Assembly (NCBI RefSeq): GCF_040499845.1
Contig: NZ_CP159342.1
Span: forward strand, 2,480,001 to 2,544,000
Source of the DNA: Micromonospora sp. CCTCC AA 2012012
GTDB lineage: Bacteria; Actinomycetota; Actinomycetes; Mycobacteriales; Micromonosporaceae
DNA length: 64,000 bases
Direction of reading: 5' to 3'
Positions 46,587-55,966 of the stretch are shown here, in pieces. The notes beneath the pieces were generated by a model. The model searched no databases. It saw nothing but the letters and a program-made list of their open reading frames with translations, and was not told the DNA's origin. Positions within the stretch are counted from its first letter, which is position 1; each line of letters opens with the position of its first letter. A program made the position numbers and the translations under genes.

Positions 46587-48814
46587 CAGACGGCACTCCT
46601 GTTCGGGACGGCGGCCGGGATCGGGGCGGACAGCGGCCCCGCGGGGGTCCGTGTCCTGCCGCTGCCTCCGGCGGTGGTGAGGGTGGTGAGCGGGCGGAGC
46701 GGGGCGGACAGTTGGGTGGCCAGGCGGTGGGCGAGGTGCAGGCGGACGGGGCCGGACTCGCAGTCGACGACCACGCAGGGCGCCCCGGTGGCGGCGAGCA
46801 CCGCCGCCGCGCGGGCGGCCCGGTCGAGTGGGCGCGGGCCGGCGGTGGCCCGGCCGTCGGTGACGACCAGCACCAGCGGGCGGCGCTTCGGGTCGCGCAG
46901 CCGCTCCACCCGCAGCAGCTCGGCCGCCGCGAGGAGCCCTTCGGCGAGCGGGGTGCGGCCCCCGGTCGGCAGGTCGGCCAGCCGGGTGGCGGCGGCCAGG
47001 ACCGAGGAGGTGGCCGGCAGCAGGGTCTGCGCGCCGCCGCCCCGGAAGGCCACCACCGCGACCTTGTCCCGGCGCTGGTAGGCGTCGGTGAGCAGGGCGA
47101 GCACGGCCCCCTTGACGGTGGCCATCCGGGACCGCGCGCCCATCGACCCGCTGGCGTCGACCACGAAGAGCACCAGGTTCCCCTCGCGTCCCTCCCGGAC
47201 CGCCGCGCGCAGGTCGTGCGGGCGCAGCCGCAACGGTCCGGTGGTCCGGCCGCGCGCGGTCTGGTGCGGGGCGGCGGCGCGCAGGGTGGCCGGCAGGTGC
47301 AGCGCGCCGGGCCGGCCGGCCGGGACCCGCGCCCCGGTGGTCCGGCCCCGCCCGGTCCGCGCCCGGGACCGCCGCCCGGGCACGCCCTCGCCGACCCCGG
47401 GCGCGGTGAGCAGCCGTGCCGTCAACCCCGATTCGGGTACGGCCACCGCCCGCCCCCGCTCGTCCCCGGTCCCCCGGTGCGCCCCACCGCGACCGTCGCC
47501 GTCGGACGGTCGCGCGTCGATCGGGGTGTCGCCGTCGGACGGCCGCGCGTCGTCCGGGGTGTCGCCGCCGGTGGGCCGCGCGTCGTCCGGGGTGTCGCCG
47601 CCGGTGGGCCGCGCGTCGTCCGGGGTGTCGCCGCCGGTGGGCCGCGCGTCGTCCGGGGTGTCGCCGCCGGTGGGCTGCGGACCGGAGGCGCCGCCGGTGG
47701 GACCGCTGCCGGCCCGGCCGCCACCGGTCGGACCGCCGTCGGTCGGGTCGTCCGGTGTGCCACCGGCACCACCGGAGCCCGGTCCGTCGTCGTCCGGGTC
47801 GTCGTCGGCGGCCCGGTGCAGCGCCTCGTCGAGGCGCTGCTCGTCCAGTCCCGGGGTGTCGAACGGGTCGCGGCGGCGGCGGTGCGGCAGCGCCAGCCGG
47901 GCGGCGACCCGGACGTCCTCGGCGGTCACCTCGGTGCGCTCCTGCCAGGCGGCGTGCGCGAGCGCGGCCCGGGCGGTGACGATGTCGGCGCGCATCCCGT
48001 CCACGTCGAAGGCGGCGCAGACCTCGGCGATCTGCCGCAGCGCGCGGTCCGGCAGGGACACCCGGGGCAGTCGGGCCCGGGCGGCGGCCACCCGCCGGGC
48101 CACCCGGGCGTCGTCGTCGGCCCAGCGGGCGGCGAAACCGGCCGGGTCGGCGTCGGCGGCGAGCCGGCGCCGGACCACCTCGACCCGGACGGCGGGGTCG
48201 CGGCTGGCGGCGACCTCCACGGTGAGCCCGAACCGGTCGAGCAGCTGCGGGCGCAGCTCCCCCTCCTCCGGGTTCATGGTGCCGACCAGCAGGAACCGGG
48301 CGGCGTGCCGGACGGAGACGCCCTCCCGTTCGACGTGGCAGCGGCCCATCGCGGCGGCGTCCAGCAGCAGGTCGACCAGGTGGTCGTGGAGCAGGTTCAC
48401 CTCGTCGACATAGAGCACGCCGCGGTGGGCGGCGGCGAGCAGGCCGGGTTCGAAGGCGCGTACCCCCTCGGTGAGGGCCTGTTCCAGGTCGAGCGCGCCG
48501 ACCACCCGGTCCTCGGCGGCGCCCACCGGGAGTTCGACCAGCCGGGCCGGGCGGCGCTCGGCCACGGCGGCGGCCGGGTGGGGGCCGTCCGGGCAGTCCG
48601 GGTCGGGGGCGGCGGGGTCGCAGGCGAACCGGCAGCCGGCGATCCGGTCGACTGGCGGCAGCAGGGCGGCGAGGGCGCGGACGGCGGTGGACTTCGCGGT
48701 GCCCTTCTCACCTCGGACGAGGACCCCGCCGATCGCCGGGTTGACGGCGTTGAGCAGCAGCGCCAGCCGCATGTCGTCCATGCCGAGCACCGCCGAGAAC
48801 GGGTACGTGGTCAC
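46586..48814 (-). CDS. Fused ChlI/ChlD-type chelatase ATPase for cobalt insertion
   Basis: A 742-residue fusion. Residues 1-310 are the AAA+ ChlI-like motor with Walker [10 protein letters not shown] (35-43) and Walker [13 protein letters not shown] (from residue 133). A Pro/Gly/Asp-rich linker with tandem 11-residue [11 protein letters not shown] units follows. The C-terminal third is a von Willebrand A domain with the MIDAS motif [13 protein letters not shown]. Such proteins serve as the motor partners of CobN in actinobacteria lacking CobS/CobT. It lies 55 bp after cobN and overlaps cobO by 1 bp. Confidence 0.88.
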   Translation of the reverse strand: MTTYPFSAVLGMDDMRLALLLNAVNPAIGGVLVRGEKGTAKSTAVRALAALLPPVDRIAGCRFACDPAAPDPDCPDGPHPAAAVAERRPARLVELPVGAAEDRVVGALDLEQALTEGVRAFEPGLLAAAHRGVLYVDEVNLLHDHLVDLLLDAAAMGRCHVEREGVSVRHAARFLLVGTMNPEEGELRPQLLDRFGLTVEVAASRDPAVRVEVVRRRLAADADPAGFAARWADDDARVARRVAAARARLPRVSLPDRALRQIAEVCAAFDVDGMRADIVTARAALAHAAWQERTEVTAEDVRVAARLALPHRRRRDPFDTPGLDEQRLDEALHRAADDDPDDDGPGSGGAGGTPDDPTDGGPTGGGRAGSGPTGGASGPQPTGGDTPDDARPTGGDTPDDARPTGGDTPDDARPTGGDTPDDARPSDGDTPIDARPSDGDGRGGAHRGTGDERGRAVAVPESGLTARLLTAPGVGEGVPGRRSRARTGRGRTTGARVPAGRPGALHLPATLRAAAPHQTARGRTTGPLRLRPHDLRAAVREGREGNLVLFVVDASGSMGARSRMATVKGAVLALLTDAYQRRDKVAVVAFRGGGAQTLLPATSSVLAAATRLADLPTGGRTPLAEGLLAAAELLRVERLRDPKRRPLVLVVTDGRATAGPRPLDRAARAAAVLAATGAPCVVVDCESGPVRLHLAHRLATQLSAPLRPLTTLTTAGGSGRTRTPAGPLSAPIPAAVPNRSAV
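47512..47676. repeat. Tandem 33-bp repeat inside the chelatase gene
   Basis: Five consecutive 33-bp units start at 47512, 47545, 47578, 47611 and 47644; the middle ones are identical and the outer ones slightly diverged. The unit keeps the frame and encodes 11 residues ([11 protein letters not shown]). The array forms the linker between the ATPase and von Willebrand domains and probably varies in copy number between strains. Confidence 0.9.
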
Positions 48815-48869
48815 TGGGCCTCCTTCGGTGGCGACTGCGGGGCTCGCAGACCCGGCTCACTCCTCGCGC

Positions 48870-51800
48870 TCACTGCCGGTCCTCCAGGTCGCCTTCGCTG
48901 GCCAGGTACGTCTCGCGGAGCCCGTCGAGGGTCGCCGGCTCGGGTGCGGCCCACAGGCCCCGGTCGGCGGCCTCCAGCAGCCGTTCGGTGATGCCGCGCA
49001 GCGCCCACGGGTTGGACCGCTCCAGGAACTCCCGGGTCTCGGCGTCGAAGACGTACGCGGCGGCCAGGTGCTCGTACATCCAGTCGTCGACGACGCCGGC
49101 GGTGGCGTCGTAGCCGAAGAGGTAGTCCACGGTGGCGGCCAGCTCGAAGGCGCCCTTGTAGCCGTGCCGGCGCATCGCGGCGATCCACTTCGGGTTGACC
49201 ACCCGGGCCCGGAACACCCGTCGGGTCTCCTCGCCGAGGGTGCGGGTGCGCACGTCGTGCGGCATCGCCGAGTCCCCCACGTACGCGGCCGGGGAGGTGC
49301 CGGTGAGGTGGCGGACCATCGCCACCATCCCGCCGTGGTACTGGAAGTAGTCGTCGGAGTCGACGATGTCGTGCTCGCGGGTGTCCTGGTTCTTGACGGC
49401 GATCGCGATCCGGGCGAAGGAGCGTTCCATGTCGGCGCGGGCGGCCCGCCCGTCGAGGTCGCGGCCGTACGCGTAGCCGCCCCAGACGGCGTACACCTCG
49501 GCCAGGTCGGCGTCGGTACGCCAGTTCCGGGCGTCGATCAGGGGCAGCAGCCCCGCCCCGTACGCCCCGGGTTTCGAGCCGAAGATCCGGGCGGTGGCCC
49601 GGCGTTCGTCGCCGTGCTCGGCGAGGTCGGCGGTGACGTGCGCGCGGACGTGGTTGTCGGCGGGCGGCTCGTCGAGGGCGGCGACCAGCCGGACCGCGTC
49701 GTCGAGGAGCGCCACCACGTGCGGGAAGGCGTCCCGGAAGAAGCCGGAGATGCGCACGGTGACGTCGATCCGGGGCCGGCCGAGTTCGGCCGCGGGGATC
49801 ACCTCGATGCCGGTGACCCGGCGGGACCGGTCGTCCCAGGTGGGCCGGACCCCGAGCAGCGCCAGGACCTCGGCGATGTCGTCGCCCTGGGTGCGCATGG
49901 CGCTGGTGCCCCAGACGGTCAGCCCCACCGACGCCGGGTACGCCCCGGTGTCGGCGAGGTGCCGGGCCAGCAGCGAGTCGGCGAGCGCCACGCCGACGTC
50001 CCAGGCGTTGCGCGACGGGATGGCCTTCGGGTCGACGGAGTAGAAGTTCCGGCCGGTGGGCAGCACGTTGACCAGGCCCCGGGTGGGCGAGCCGGACGGG
50101 CCGGGCGGGACGAACCGGCCGTCGAGCGCGCCGAGCACCCGGTCGATCTCTTCGGTGGTGCGGTCCAGTCGGGGCACCACCTCGCGGGCGGCGAAGCGGA
50201 GCACCTCGGCGGCGTCGGGGACGGGCCGGCCGACGACCTCGGCGACGACGGCGTCCACCTTGGTGTCGTCCCAGCCGAGGGTCTCCATGCCGACGACGAG
50301 CCGGCGCGCGAGGGCCTCGATCAGGTCGACGGCGTCGGCGGCGGTCGCGGCGGGACCGTCCACCGCCTCGGTCAGCTCCGCCGGCACGGCGAGCCGTGCG
50401 CCGGGCGTGGCGAGCAGCGCCTGCTCGTCCAGGCCGTACCCGGCGGCGAGGGCCTGGCGCAGGCCGGGCAGGGCGCGGACGCCGCCCCAGACCTGCGGGG
50501 CGCGCAGCACGGCGAGGACCAGGTTGACCCGCGCCTCCCCGGTCGGCGCGGCGGCGAGGACGTGCAGCCCGTCGCGGATCTGCACGTCCTTGACCTCGCA
50601 GAGGTAGCCGTCGAGGTGCAGCACGAAGTCGTCGAAGTCGTCGGTACCGGGCATCTGCTCGGTGTGCAGGTCGTGGTGCAGCTCGGCGGCGCGGACGAGG
50701 TCCCAGATCTGCGCCCGGACGGTGGGCGCCTTGGCCGGGTCGAGGGCCTGCACGGTGGCGTACTCGTCGAGGAGCTGTTCGAGTTTCGCCAGGTCGCCGT
50801 ACGTCTCGGCGCGGGCCATCGGCGGCACCAGGTGGTCCACGACGACGGCGTGCGCGCGACGCTTGGCCTGGGTGCCCTCGCCCGGGTCGTTGACGATGAA
50901 CGGGTAGACCAGCGGCAGGTCGCCGAGGACGGCGTCGGGGGCGCAGTCGGCGGCCAGCCCGAGACCCTTGCCGGGCAGCCATTCCAGGGTGCCGTGCTTG
51001 CCGAGGTGGACGACCGCGTCGGCGCCGAAGCCGCCGTCGGCGACGGGCGCGGCCAGCCACCGGTACGCCGCCAGGTAGTGGTGGCTGGGCGGCAGGTCGG
51101 GGTCGTGGTAGATGGCGATCGGGTTCTCCCCGAAGCCGCGCGGCGGCTGGATGATCAGCACCACGTTGCCGAGGCGCAGCCCGGCGAGGACGACGTCACC
51201 GCCGTCGGTGTAGAGCCGGCCGGGCGGCTCGCCCCAGTGATCGCGGATCCGTTCCCGCAGGCCGACGGGCACGGCGTCGTACCAGCGGCGGTAGGTGTGC
51301 GCCGGCACGCGGGCCTCGGCGGCGGCGAGCTGTTCCGGGGTGAGCCACTCGACGTCGTGCCCACCGGCGGCGATGAGCGCGTGGATCAGCGCGTCGCCGT
51401 CGTCGGGGACCGGTCCGTCGCCGAGGTGCCAACCGGCGTCGGCGAGGGCGGCGAGCAGCCGGACCGCCGACGCCGGGGTGTCCAGGCCGACCGCGTTGCC
51501 GACCCGGGAGTGCTTGGTCGGATAGGAGCTGAGCACGATCGCGAGTCGCTTCTCGGCGTTCGGCACGTGCCGCAGTCGGGCCTGGCGGACCGCGATGCCG
51601 GCGATCCTGGCCGCCCGCTCCGGGTCGGGGGCATAGACCGAGAGCCCGTCGGCGTCGATCCGCTTGAACGAGAACGGGACGGTGACGATCCGCCCGTCGA
51701 ACTCGGGGATGGCGACCTGCATCGCCGCGTCCAGCGGGGAGAGCCCGGCGTCGCTGCCGGCCCACTGCTCGCGGGTGCTGGTGAGGCAGAGCGCCTGGAC

Positions 51801-52544
51801 GATCGGCACGTCCAGGGCGGCGAGCGCGCCGACGTCCCAGGCGTCCTCGTCGCCCCCGCCGGCCGCGTCGGCGGCGACGGTCCCGCCGGCGGCGAGCACC
51901 GTCACGACGAGGGTGTCGCAGCGGGCGAAGAGGTCGAGCGGTCCGGCGCCGGGGGTGAGTCCGCGCAGCGAGCCGCAGAAGATCGGCAGCGGGTGCCCGC
52001 CGGCCGTCCGTACCGCGTCGGCCAGGGCCTCGACGAAGGCGGTGTTCCCGGCCAGGGCGTGCGCCCGGTAGAAGACGATCCCGACGGTGGGCCGCCCGTC
52101 GGCGCCGGTCGCGGGCGGGTCGCCGAGGATGCCGTACGGCGGGGTGGGGGCGGGCGGGGCGAAGCCCTCACCGGTGAGCAGGACCGTGTCGGAGAGGAAC
52201 CGGGCCAGCTGGGCAAGGTTGTCGGGGCCCCCCTCGACCAGGTACGCCAGCGCCTGGGTGGCCACCCCGGCGGGCACCGTGGAGGCGGCCATCAGCTCCG
52301 CGTCGGGCAGCGCCTCGCCGCCGAGCACCACCGTCGGCATCCCGGCGGCGAGCACCGCGGCGAGGCCGTCCGGCCACGCCTGTCGGCCGCCGAGCAGGCG
52401 TACGACGGCCAGGTCGACGCCGTCGAGCAGCGCGGGTACGGCGTCGGCGGCGACCCGGGCGGGGTTGGCGAGCCGGTAGTCGGCGCCGCTGGCGCGGGCG
52501 GCGAGCAGGTCGGTGTCGGCGGTGGAGAGCAGCAGTACGCGCAC
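48870..52544 (-). CDS. cobN: Cobaltochelatase subunit CobN
   Basis: A 1224-residue CobN, the large substrate-binding subunit that inserts cobalt into hydrogenobyrinic acid a,c-diamide. Family segments include GIVFYRAHALAGNTAFVEAL, DVGALAALDVPIVQALCLT, HLGKHGTLEWLPGKGLGL, PFIVNDPGEGTQAKRRAHAVVVDHL (in part) and HYHGGM-like FQYHGGMVAMVRHLTG. Length is full. It is downstream of a small ORF that follows the cobalamin riboswitch. With the ChlI/ChlD fusion it forms the late, ATP-dependent insertion route. Confidence 0.95.
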   Translation of the reverse strand: MRVLLLSTADTDLLAARASGADYRLANPARVAADAVPALLDGVDLAVVRLLGGRQAWPDGLAAVLAAGMPTVVLGGEALPDAELMAASTVPAGVATQALAYLVEGGPDNLAQLARFLSDTVLLTGEGFAPPAPTPPYGILGDPPATGADGRPTVGIVFYRAHALAGNTAFVEALADAVRTAGGHPLPIFCGSLRGLTPGAGPLDLFARCDTLVVTVLAAGGTVAADAAGGGDEDAWDVGALAALDVPIVQALCLTSTREQWAGSDAGLSPLDAAMQVAIPEFDGRIVTVPFSFKRIDADGLSVYAPDPERAARIAGIAVRQARLRHVPNAEKRLAIVLSSYPTKHSRVGNAVGLDTPASAVRLLAALADAGWHLGDGPVPDDGDALIHALIAAGGHDVEWLTPEQLAAAEARVPAHTYRRWYDAVPVGLRERIRDHWGEPPGRLYTDGGDVVLAGLRLGNVVLIIQPPRGFGENPIAIYHDPDLPPSHHYLAAYRWLAAPVADGGFGADAVVHLGKHGTLEWLPGKGLGLAADCAPDAVLGDLPLVYPFIVNDPGEGTQAKRRAHAVVVDHLVPPMARAETYGDLAKLEQLLDEYATVQALDPAKAPTVRAQIWDLVRAAELHHDLHTEQMPGTDDFDDFVLHLDGYLCEVKDVQIRDGLHVLAAAPTGEARVNLVLAVLRAPQVWGGVRALPGLRQALAAGYGLDEQALLATPGARLAVPAELTEAVDGPAATAADAVDLIEALARRLVVGMETLGWDDTKVDAVVAEVVGRPVPDAAEVLRFAAREVVPRLDRTTEEIDRVLGALDGRFVPPGPSGSPTRGLVNVLPTGRNFYSVDPKAIPSRNAWDVGVALADSLLARHLADTGAYPASVGLTVWGTSAMRTQGDDIAEVLALLGVRPTWDDRSRRVTGIEVIPAAELGRPRIDVTVRISGFFRDAFPHVVALLDDAVRLVAALDEPPADNHVRAHVTADLAEHGDERRATARIFGSKPGAYGAGLLPLIDARNWRTDADLAEVYAVWGGYAYGRDLDGRAARADMERSFARIAIAVKNQDTREHDIVDSDDYFQYHGGMVAMVRHLTGTSPAAYVGDSAMPHDVRTRTLGEETRRVFRARVVNPKWIAAMRRHGYKGAFELAATVDYLFGYDATAGVVDDWMYEHLAAAYVFDAETREFLERSNPWALRGITERLLEAADRGLWAAPEPATLDGLRETYLASEGDLEDRQ

Positions 52545-52677
52545 GGACAGCTCCGGAGAGTGACGCCCGGACCGTCGTGGAGGCCGGTCGGGCGGGGCGA
52601 GGGTGGGCGCGGTTCAGCCGGTACGGCGAATCGCCGGCCGGGACACCGGCGGCGGGCCGGTGGGTGCGGCGGCGGAA

Positions 52678-52851
52678 CTAGCGGTGAACGGCGACGCCGC
52701 CCGAGGCGGCGGCGGAGGCGTCGAGCGCGGGCGACGCGGGGCGGCCGGGTCGCGGGGCGACCGGGGCGGCGGTACGGCTGAGCACGGGCACACTGCCGTG
52801 CGCGGTGCGGCGACGACGGATCTCGTCGACGGTGGAGACGCTGCGCGTCAT
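52678..52851 (-). CDS. Small ORF between cobalamin riboswitch and cobN
   Basis: A 57-residue ORF with an ideal start: GAGGAGG lies 6 nt before the ATG at 52851, about 50 nt after the riboswitch B12 box. The product begins MTRSVSTVDEIRRRRTAHGS and continues with Ala/Pro-rich sequence, ending GGVAVHR. It has no membrane segment and is not CbtB-like (no HxxPxxHH end). I do not recognise it. It may be a short cobalt-related protein or a translated leader whose initiation is what the riboswitch controls. The 133-bp gap to cobN shows no other feature. Confidence 0.55.
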   Translation of the reverse strand: MTRSVSTVDEIRRRRTAHGSVPVLSRTAAPVAPRPGRPASPALDASAAASGGVAVHR

Positions 52852-52889
52852 CGGGTCCTCCTCGGGTGTCCACGCCCTGGGATCACTGC

Positions 52890-53100
52890 CCGACGGCCGA
52901 AGTATCCTGGCTCCCGGATCGACGCTCACCCCCGGCCTTCCAACCGCGCACGCACGGCCGTGACTCACGAGGGGGGATCGCTCCCCGGTGACAGTGGCGG
53001 GACCGCGCCGGAATCGCACCGGCTTCCTTCACTGCCGTCAGGCCGCGAATGCTGCCACACCCGCCCGCCGCCGGTCAACGGCCCCCAACCGCACCCACAC
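52890..53100 (-). ncRNA. Cobalamin riboswitch
   Basis: Read on the minus strand, the conserved core GCCGGTGCGATTCCGGC then GCGGTCCCGCCACTGT lies at about 53023-52991, the most diagnostic part of cobalamin riboswitches. It is followed by GTTGGAAGGCC and by the B12 box AGCCAGGATAC at 52912-52902. All three are in the expected order and spacing. It precedes the small ORF and cobN and should repress the operon when adenosylcobalamin binds, probably by hiding the ribosome-binding site near 52860. End coordinates are approximate. Confidence 0.93.
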
Positions 53101-53429
53101 CCGCCGCCGACATGATCGACGCGACTCGATGCGAAATCGCTGCCGACAACGGCGCTGGTGAATGAGATCAGCAGTTCCGGAAAGGTTCCTCCGACGGCAT
53201 TCTCCGGGCCGGGAAACCCTCGCCGAGGCGGCCTGTCGGGGCTGCTCCGGCAGCCCGTCGTCGCGAACCGGAAACGCCGGTGCCGAGGATGCGGGGAATG
53301 CTCCCGCACGGGCGAGGCGGAGCGGCGACACGGGCCCGGGAATGGCGGCGCGTCGACGCGTCCGGAGTCGTCACCGGGGCTCGATCGGGCGGCGGGACGC
53401 GCCGGGGCGGGTGTGACGCAGGACCCAGC
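53101..53429. other. Intergenic stretch with no gene recognised
   Basis: About 330 bp between the riboswitch and the end of the hypothetical gene at 53430. Codon-position GC bias is weak in all frames and open frames here show low-complexity Arg-rich translations. It should contain the promoter for the B12 transcript near its left end; no convincing -35/-10 pair was found. The short AT-richer piece around 53110-53200 is the best promoter region. Confidence 0.4.
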
Positions 53430-53762
53430 TCAGCGGGCGCGGCGCTCCGGATGGGCCCGGTTCCAGGCACGCATCCGCTCCGGATAGCCGGTGCGGGCCG
53501 CCTCGTAGAGCGGGATCGCGTGCTTCTGCGCGATCTTCGCGGCAGCCCGTGGCGTGCCGGTACGCCGCCGGATCCACTCGCCGTCGTGCGCGATCGCGAC
53601 CACCGTGGTGTCGGTGGCCGTGGTCTCCGGCTCCAGATAGAACTCCACGCCCCGCCGACTGGTGGCGAACGCGGTCAGCGCGGCGAGGTCGTCGGCGGTC
53701 GCCTCCCGGTCCAGCTTCGTCGGCGTGGTCGGGTCGGCAGCCCGGCGGGTGAACCACCCCAT
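53430..53762 (-). CDS. Conserved hypothetical protein
   Basis: A 110-residue soluble protein starting MGWFTRRAADPTTPTKLDRE. The ATG at 53762 follows GAGGAGG at 5 nt. The middle (LAALTAFATSRRGVEFYLEPETTATDTTVVAIAHDG, in part) predicts an alpha/beta fold with two strands, and the end (KIAQKHAIPLYEAARTGYPERM) is a helix. Similar short proteins occur in many actinomycetes with no known function. No metal or catalytic motif is evident. Confidence 0.7.
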   Translation of the reverse strand: MGWFTRRAADPTTPTKLDREATADDLAALTAFATSRRGVEFYLEPETTATDTTVVAIAHDGEWIRRRTGTPRAAAKIAQKHAIPLYEAARTGYPERMRAWNRAHPERRAR

Positions 53763-53856
53763 GTCCGCCTCCTCGTCTCGGCTGCCCTCCAGTTCACCAC
53801 CGGCACCTGACAACCGGCTGCGAGCGAGGTGGGAGAAGCCTGACCCGCCCGCCCGG

Positions 53857-55086
53857 TCACGCCCGGTGGGCGGGTGGGCGCAGGGCCGGCACCAGGGCCA
53901 GGGTGGGCAGCAGCAGGAGCGGGACGACGAGCAGGGCGTGGAGCGTACCGACGTGGTCGCCGAGCAGCCCGAGCAGCGGTGGGCCGCCCAGGAAGGCGGT
54001 GTAGCCGATCACGGCGACCACGCTGACCCGGGCCGGGGCCCGCTCCTCGTCGTCGGCGGCGGCGCTCATCCCGACCGGGAAGCCGAGCGACGCGCCGAGC
54101 CCCCAGAGCGCCACCCCGGCGATCGCGACGGGACCGGAGCCGGCCAGCACGGCGAGGGTGGCGCCGGTGGCCGCCAGGCCGAGGGTGCCGAAGAGCACCG
54201 GCACCCGCCCCCACCGGTCGATGGCGACGGTGCCGGCGGTGCGGCCGAGGGTCATGCCGACCACGAAGACCCCGAAGACGGCGGCGCCGGCGGCCTCGCT
54301 GACGCCGTACCCGTCGACGAAGGCGACCGCCAGCCAGTCGTTGGCGCTGCCCTCGGTGAACGCCATCGCCAGCACCAGGAGGCCGATCAGCAGGGTGCGC
54401 GGCTCCCGCCAGGCGGCCAGCAGCGCCCGCCGCCGGTCGCCCGCCGCGCTCGGGCCGGCGTCCCGGGCGGGTGCCGGCAGGAAGGACCGGGCCCCGAGCA
54501 GGGTGCCGCCGAGCACCACCGCCGCGACCACCCCCAGGTGTACGCCGATCGGCACCCCGACCCGGGCGGCACCCGCGCCGAGGCCCGCCCCGGCCACCGA
54601 GCCCAGGCTCCAGGCCGCGTGGAACCGGGGCAGGACGGTACGACCGAGCCGCTTCTCCACGGCCGCGCCCTCGATGTTCATCGCCACGTCGCAGGTGCCC
54701 GAGCCGAAGCCGACGCCGAAGAGGCCGACGGCCACCCCGACCGTCGACCCGGCGAGGCCGGCGCTGAGCCCGGCGACGGTGATGCCGAGCGCCAGCACCA
54801 GGGTCGACGCCAGCACCGTCCGGGCCGGGCCGAGCCGCTGGGCGACCAACCCGGCGGTCGGCATGGCCAGCAGCGCGCCGACGGACAGGGCGAGCAGCAG
54901 CAGCCCGAGCCGCCCGGCGCTGAGGTCGAGCGCCTCCCGGACCGCCGGCACCCGGGAGAACCAGGTCGCCACGGCGAGGCCGTTGAGGGTGAAGACGACG
55001 GCGACGCCGGTGCGGGCCGCCAGCACGGTGCGGGACGGGGACGGCTCGGCGACGGGGTCGGCGACCGGCGCGCCGGTGGGGTTCAC
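53857..55086 (-). CDS. MFS transporter, YbjJ-like
   Basis: A 409-residue major facilitator with about 12 membrane segments. It resembles the inner-membrane YbjJ group: GLAVATWFSRVPAVREALDLS, GFGSGTCDVAMNIEGAAVEKRLGR and FTEGSANDWLAVAFVDGYGVS. The GTG start is at 55086. It is divergent from the esterase gene with a 169-bp gap. Substrate is unknown; a sugar or drug exporter is possible. Confidence 0.83.
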   Translation of the reverse strand: MNPTGAPVADPVAEPSPSRTVLAARTGVAVVFTLNGLAVATWFSRVPAVREALDLSAGRLGLLLLALSVGALLAMPTAGLVAQRLGPARTVLASTLVLALGITVAGLSAGLAGSTVGVAVGLFGVGFGSGTCDVAMNIEGAAVEKRLGRTVLPRFHAAWSLGSVAGAGLGAGAARVGVPIGVHLGVVAAVVLGGTLLGARSFLPAPARDAGPSAAGDRRRALLAAWREPRTLLIGLLVLAMAFTEGSANDWLAVAFVDGYGVSEAAGAAVFGVFVVGMTLGRTAGTVAIDRWGRVPVLFGTLGLAATGATLAVLAGSGPVAIAGVALWGLGASLGFPVGMSAAADDEERAPARVSVVAVIGYTAFLGGPPLLGLLGDHVGTLHALLVVPLLLLPTLALVPALRPPAHRA

Positions 55087-55255
55087 GATGGGTCCTCTCG
55101 TCCTGCGGGTGTCCTGCGACGATCACACACCCGCGCCGGTACCGCCACAAGCCGGTTCCACCCCTTACCGGCGAGGTCTCCGCCACAGCGGGGTTGACCG
55201 ACGCACCCCCGGGTAAGCGCCCGGACGTCCGCCGACGCAGAGGGGGCGACACCCG

Positions 55256-55966
55256 GTGACCGAGCCCGCGCCGCCGCACCGACGGCCCGAGGAGAACGCC
55301 CGGCACGGCCGGCTCGCGGCCCGGCCGGCCACCCCGACCGCCCCGGGCCCGACCGGCCTGGTGCCGGTGCCCGGCCCGGACCGGGAGCCACCGGCCCTGG
55401 TGTACGCCCCGGCGGGCGGGGACGGGCCGTACCGGCTGGTGGTGCTGCTGCACGGGGCCGGCGGGTCGGCCCGACAGGGGCTGGACCTGCTGCTGCCGCT
55501 CGCCGACGCGCACCGACTGCTGCTGCTCGCCCCGCAGGCCACCGCGAGCAGCTGGGACCTGATCGTCGAGGGGTTCGGCCGGGACGTGCGGCGGATCGAC
55601 GGGCTCCTCGACACGCTCTTCGCGGCGTACCCGGTCGAGGGCGTGGCGCTGGGCGGTTTCTCCGACGGCGCGTCGTACGCCCTCTCCCTGGGCCTGACCA
55701 ACGGCGACCTGGTGGACGCGGTGCTGGCCTTCTCCCCCGGCTTCGCCGCGCCGCTGGTCACCCACGGCCGGCCGCGGATCTTCGTGTCGCACGGCACCGA
55801 CGACCGGGTGCTGCCGGTGGACCCGTGCAGCCGACGGCTGGTGCCCCGGCTGCGCTCCCTCGGCCACCCGGTGGAGTACGCCGAGTTCACCGGCGGCCAC
55901 GAGGTGCCGACACCGGTCCGGCAGCGGGCGGTGGAGTGGCTGACCGGCCCGGTCAGGGGCCGCTGA
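55256..55966 (+). CDS. Phospholipase/carboxylesterase-type alpha/beta hydrolase
   Basis: A 236-residue hydrolase. After 45 Pro/Arg-rich residues the core begins YRLVVLLHGAGGSARQ (oxyanion region HGAGG). The nucleophile elbow is GGFSDGASYA, the Asp lies in SHGTDDRVLP, and the catalytic His lies in EFTGGHEVP. This is the arrangement of the carboxylesterase/depolymerase group. No signal peptide is evident, so it is probably cytoplasmic. The GTG at 55256 has a weak ribosome-binding site. Its 3' end overlaps the convergent membrane gene by 14 bp. Confidence 0.82.
   Translation: MTEPAPPHRRPEENARHGRLAARPATPTAPGPTGLVPVPGPDREPPALVYAPAGGDGPYRLVVLLHGAGGSARQGLDLLLPLADAHRLLLLAPQATASSWDLIVEGFGRDVRRIDGLLDTLFAAYPVEGVALGGFSDGASYALSLGLTNGDLVDAVLAFSPGFAAPLVTHGRPRIFVSHGTDDRVLPVDPCSRRLVPRLRSLGHPVEYAEFTGGHEVPTPVRQRAVEWLTGPVRGR

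Noticed and set aside
47512..47676. CRISPR-like array (33-bp repeats)
   Set aside because: The units are contiguous with no spacers, stay in frame and lie inside a coding gene, so this is a protein tandem repeat.
48471..52781. 1436-codon plus-strand open frame opposite cobN
   Set aside because: Composition is dominated by Gly, Arg, Asp and Val with no recognisable fold; the opposite strand encodes full-length CobN.
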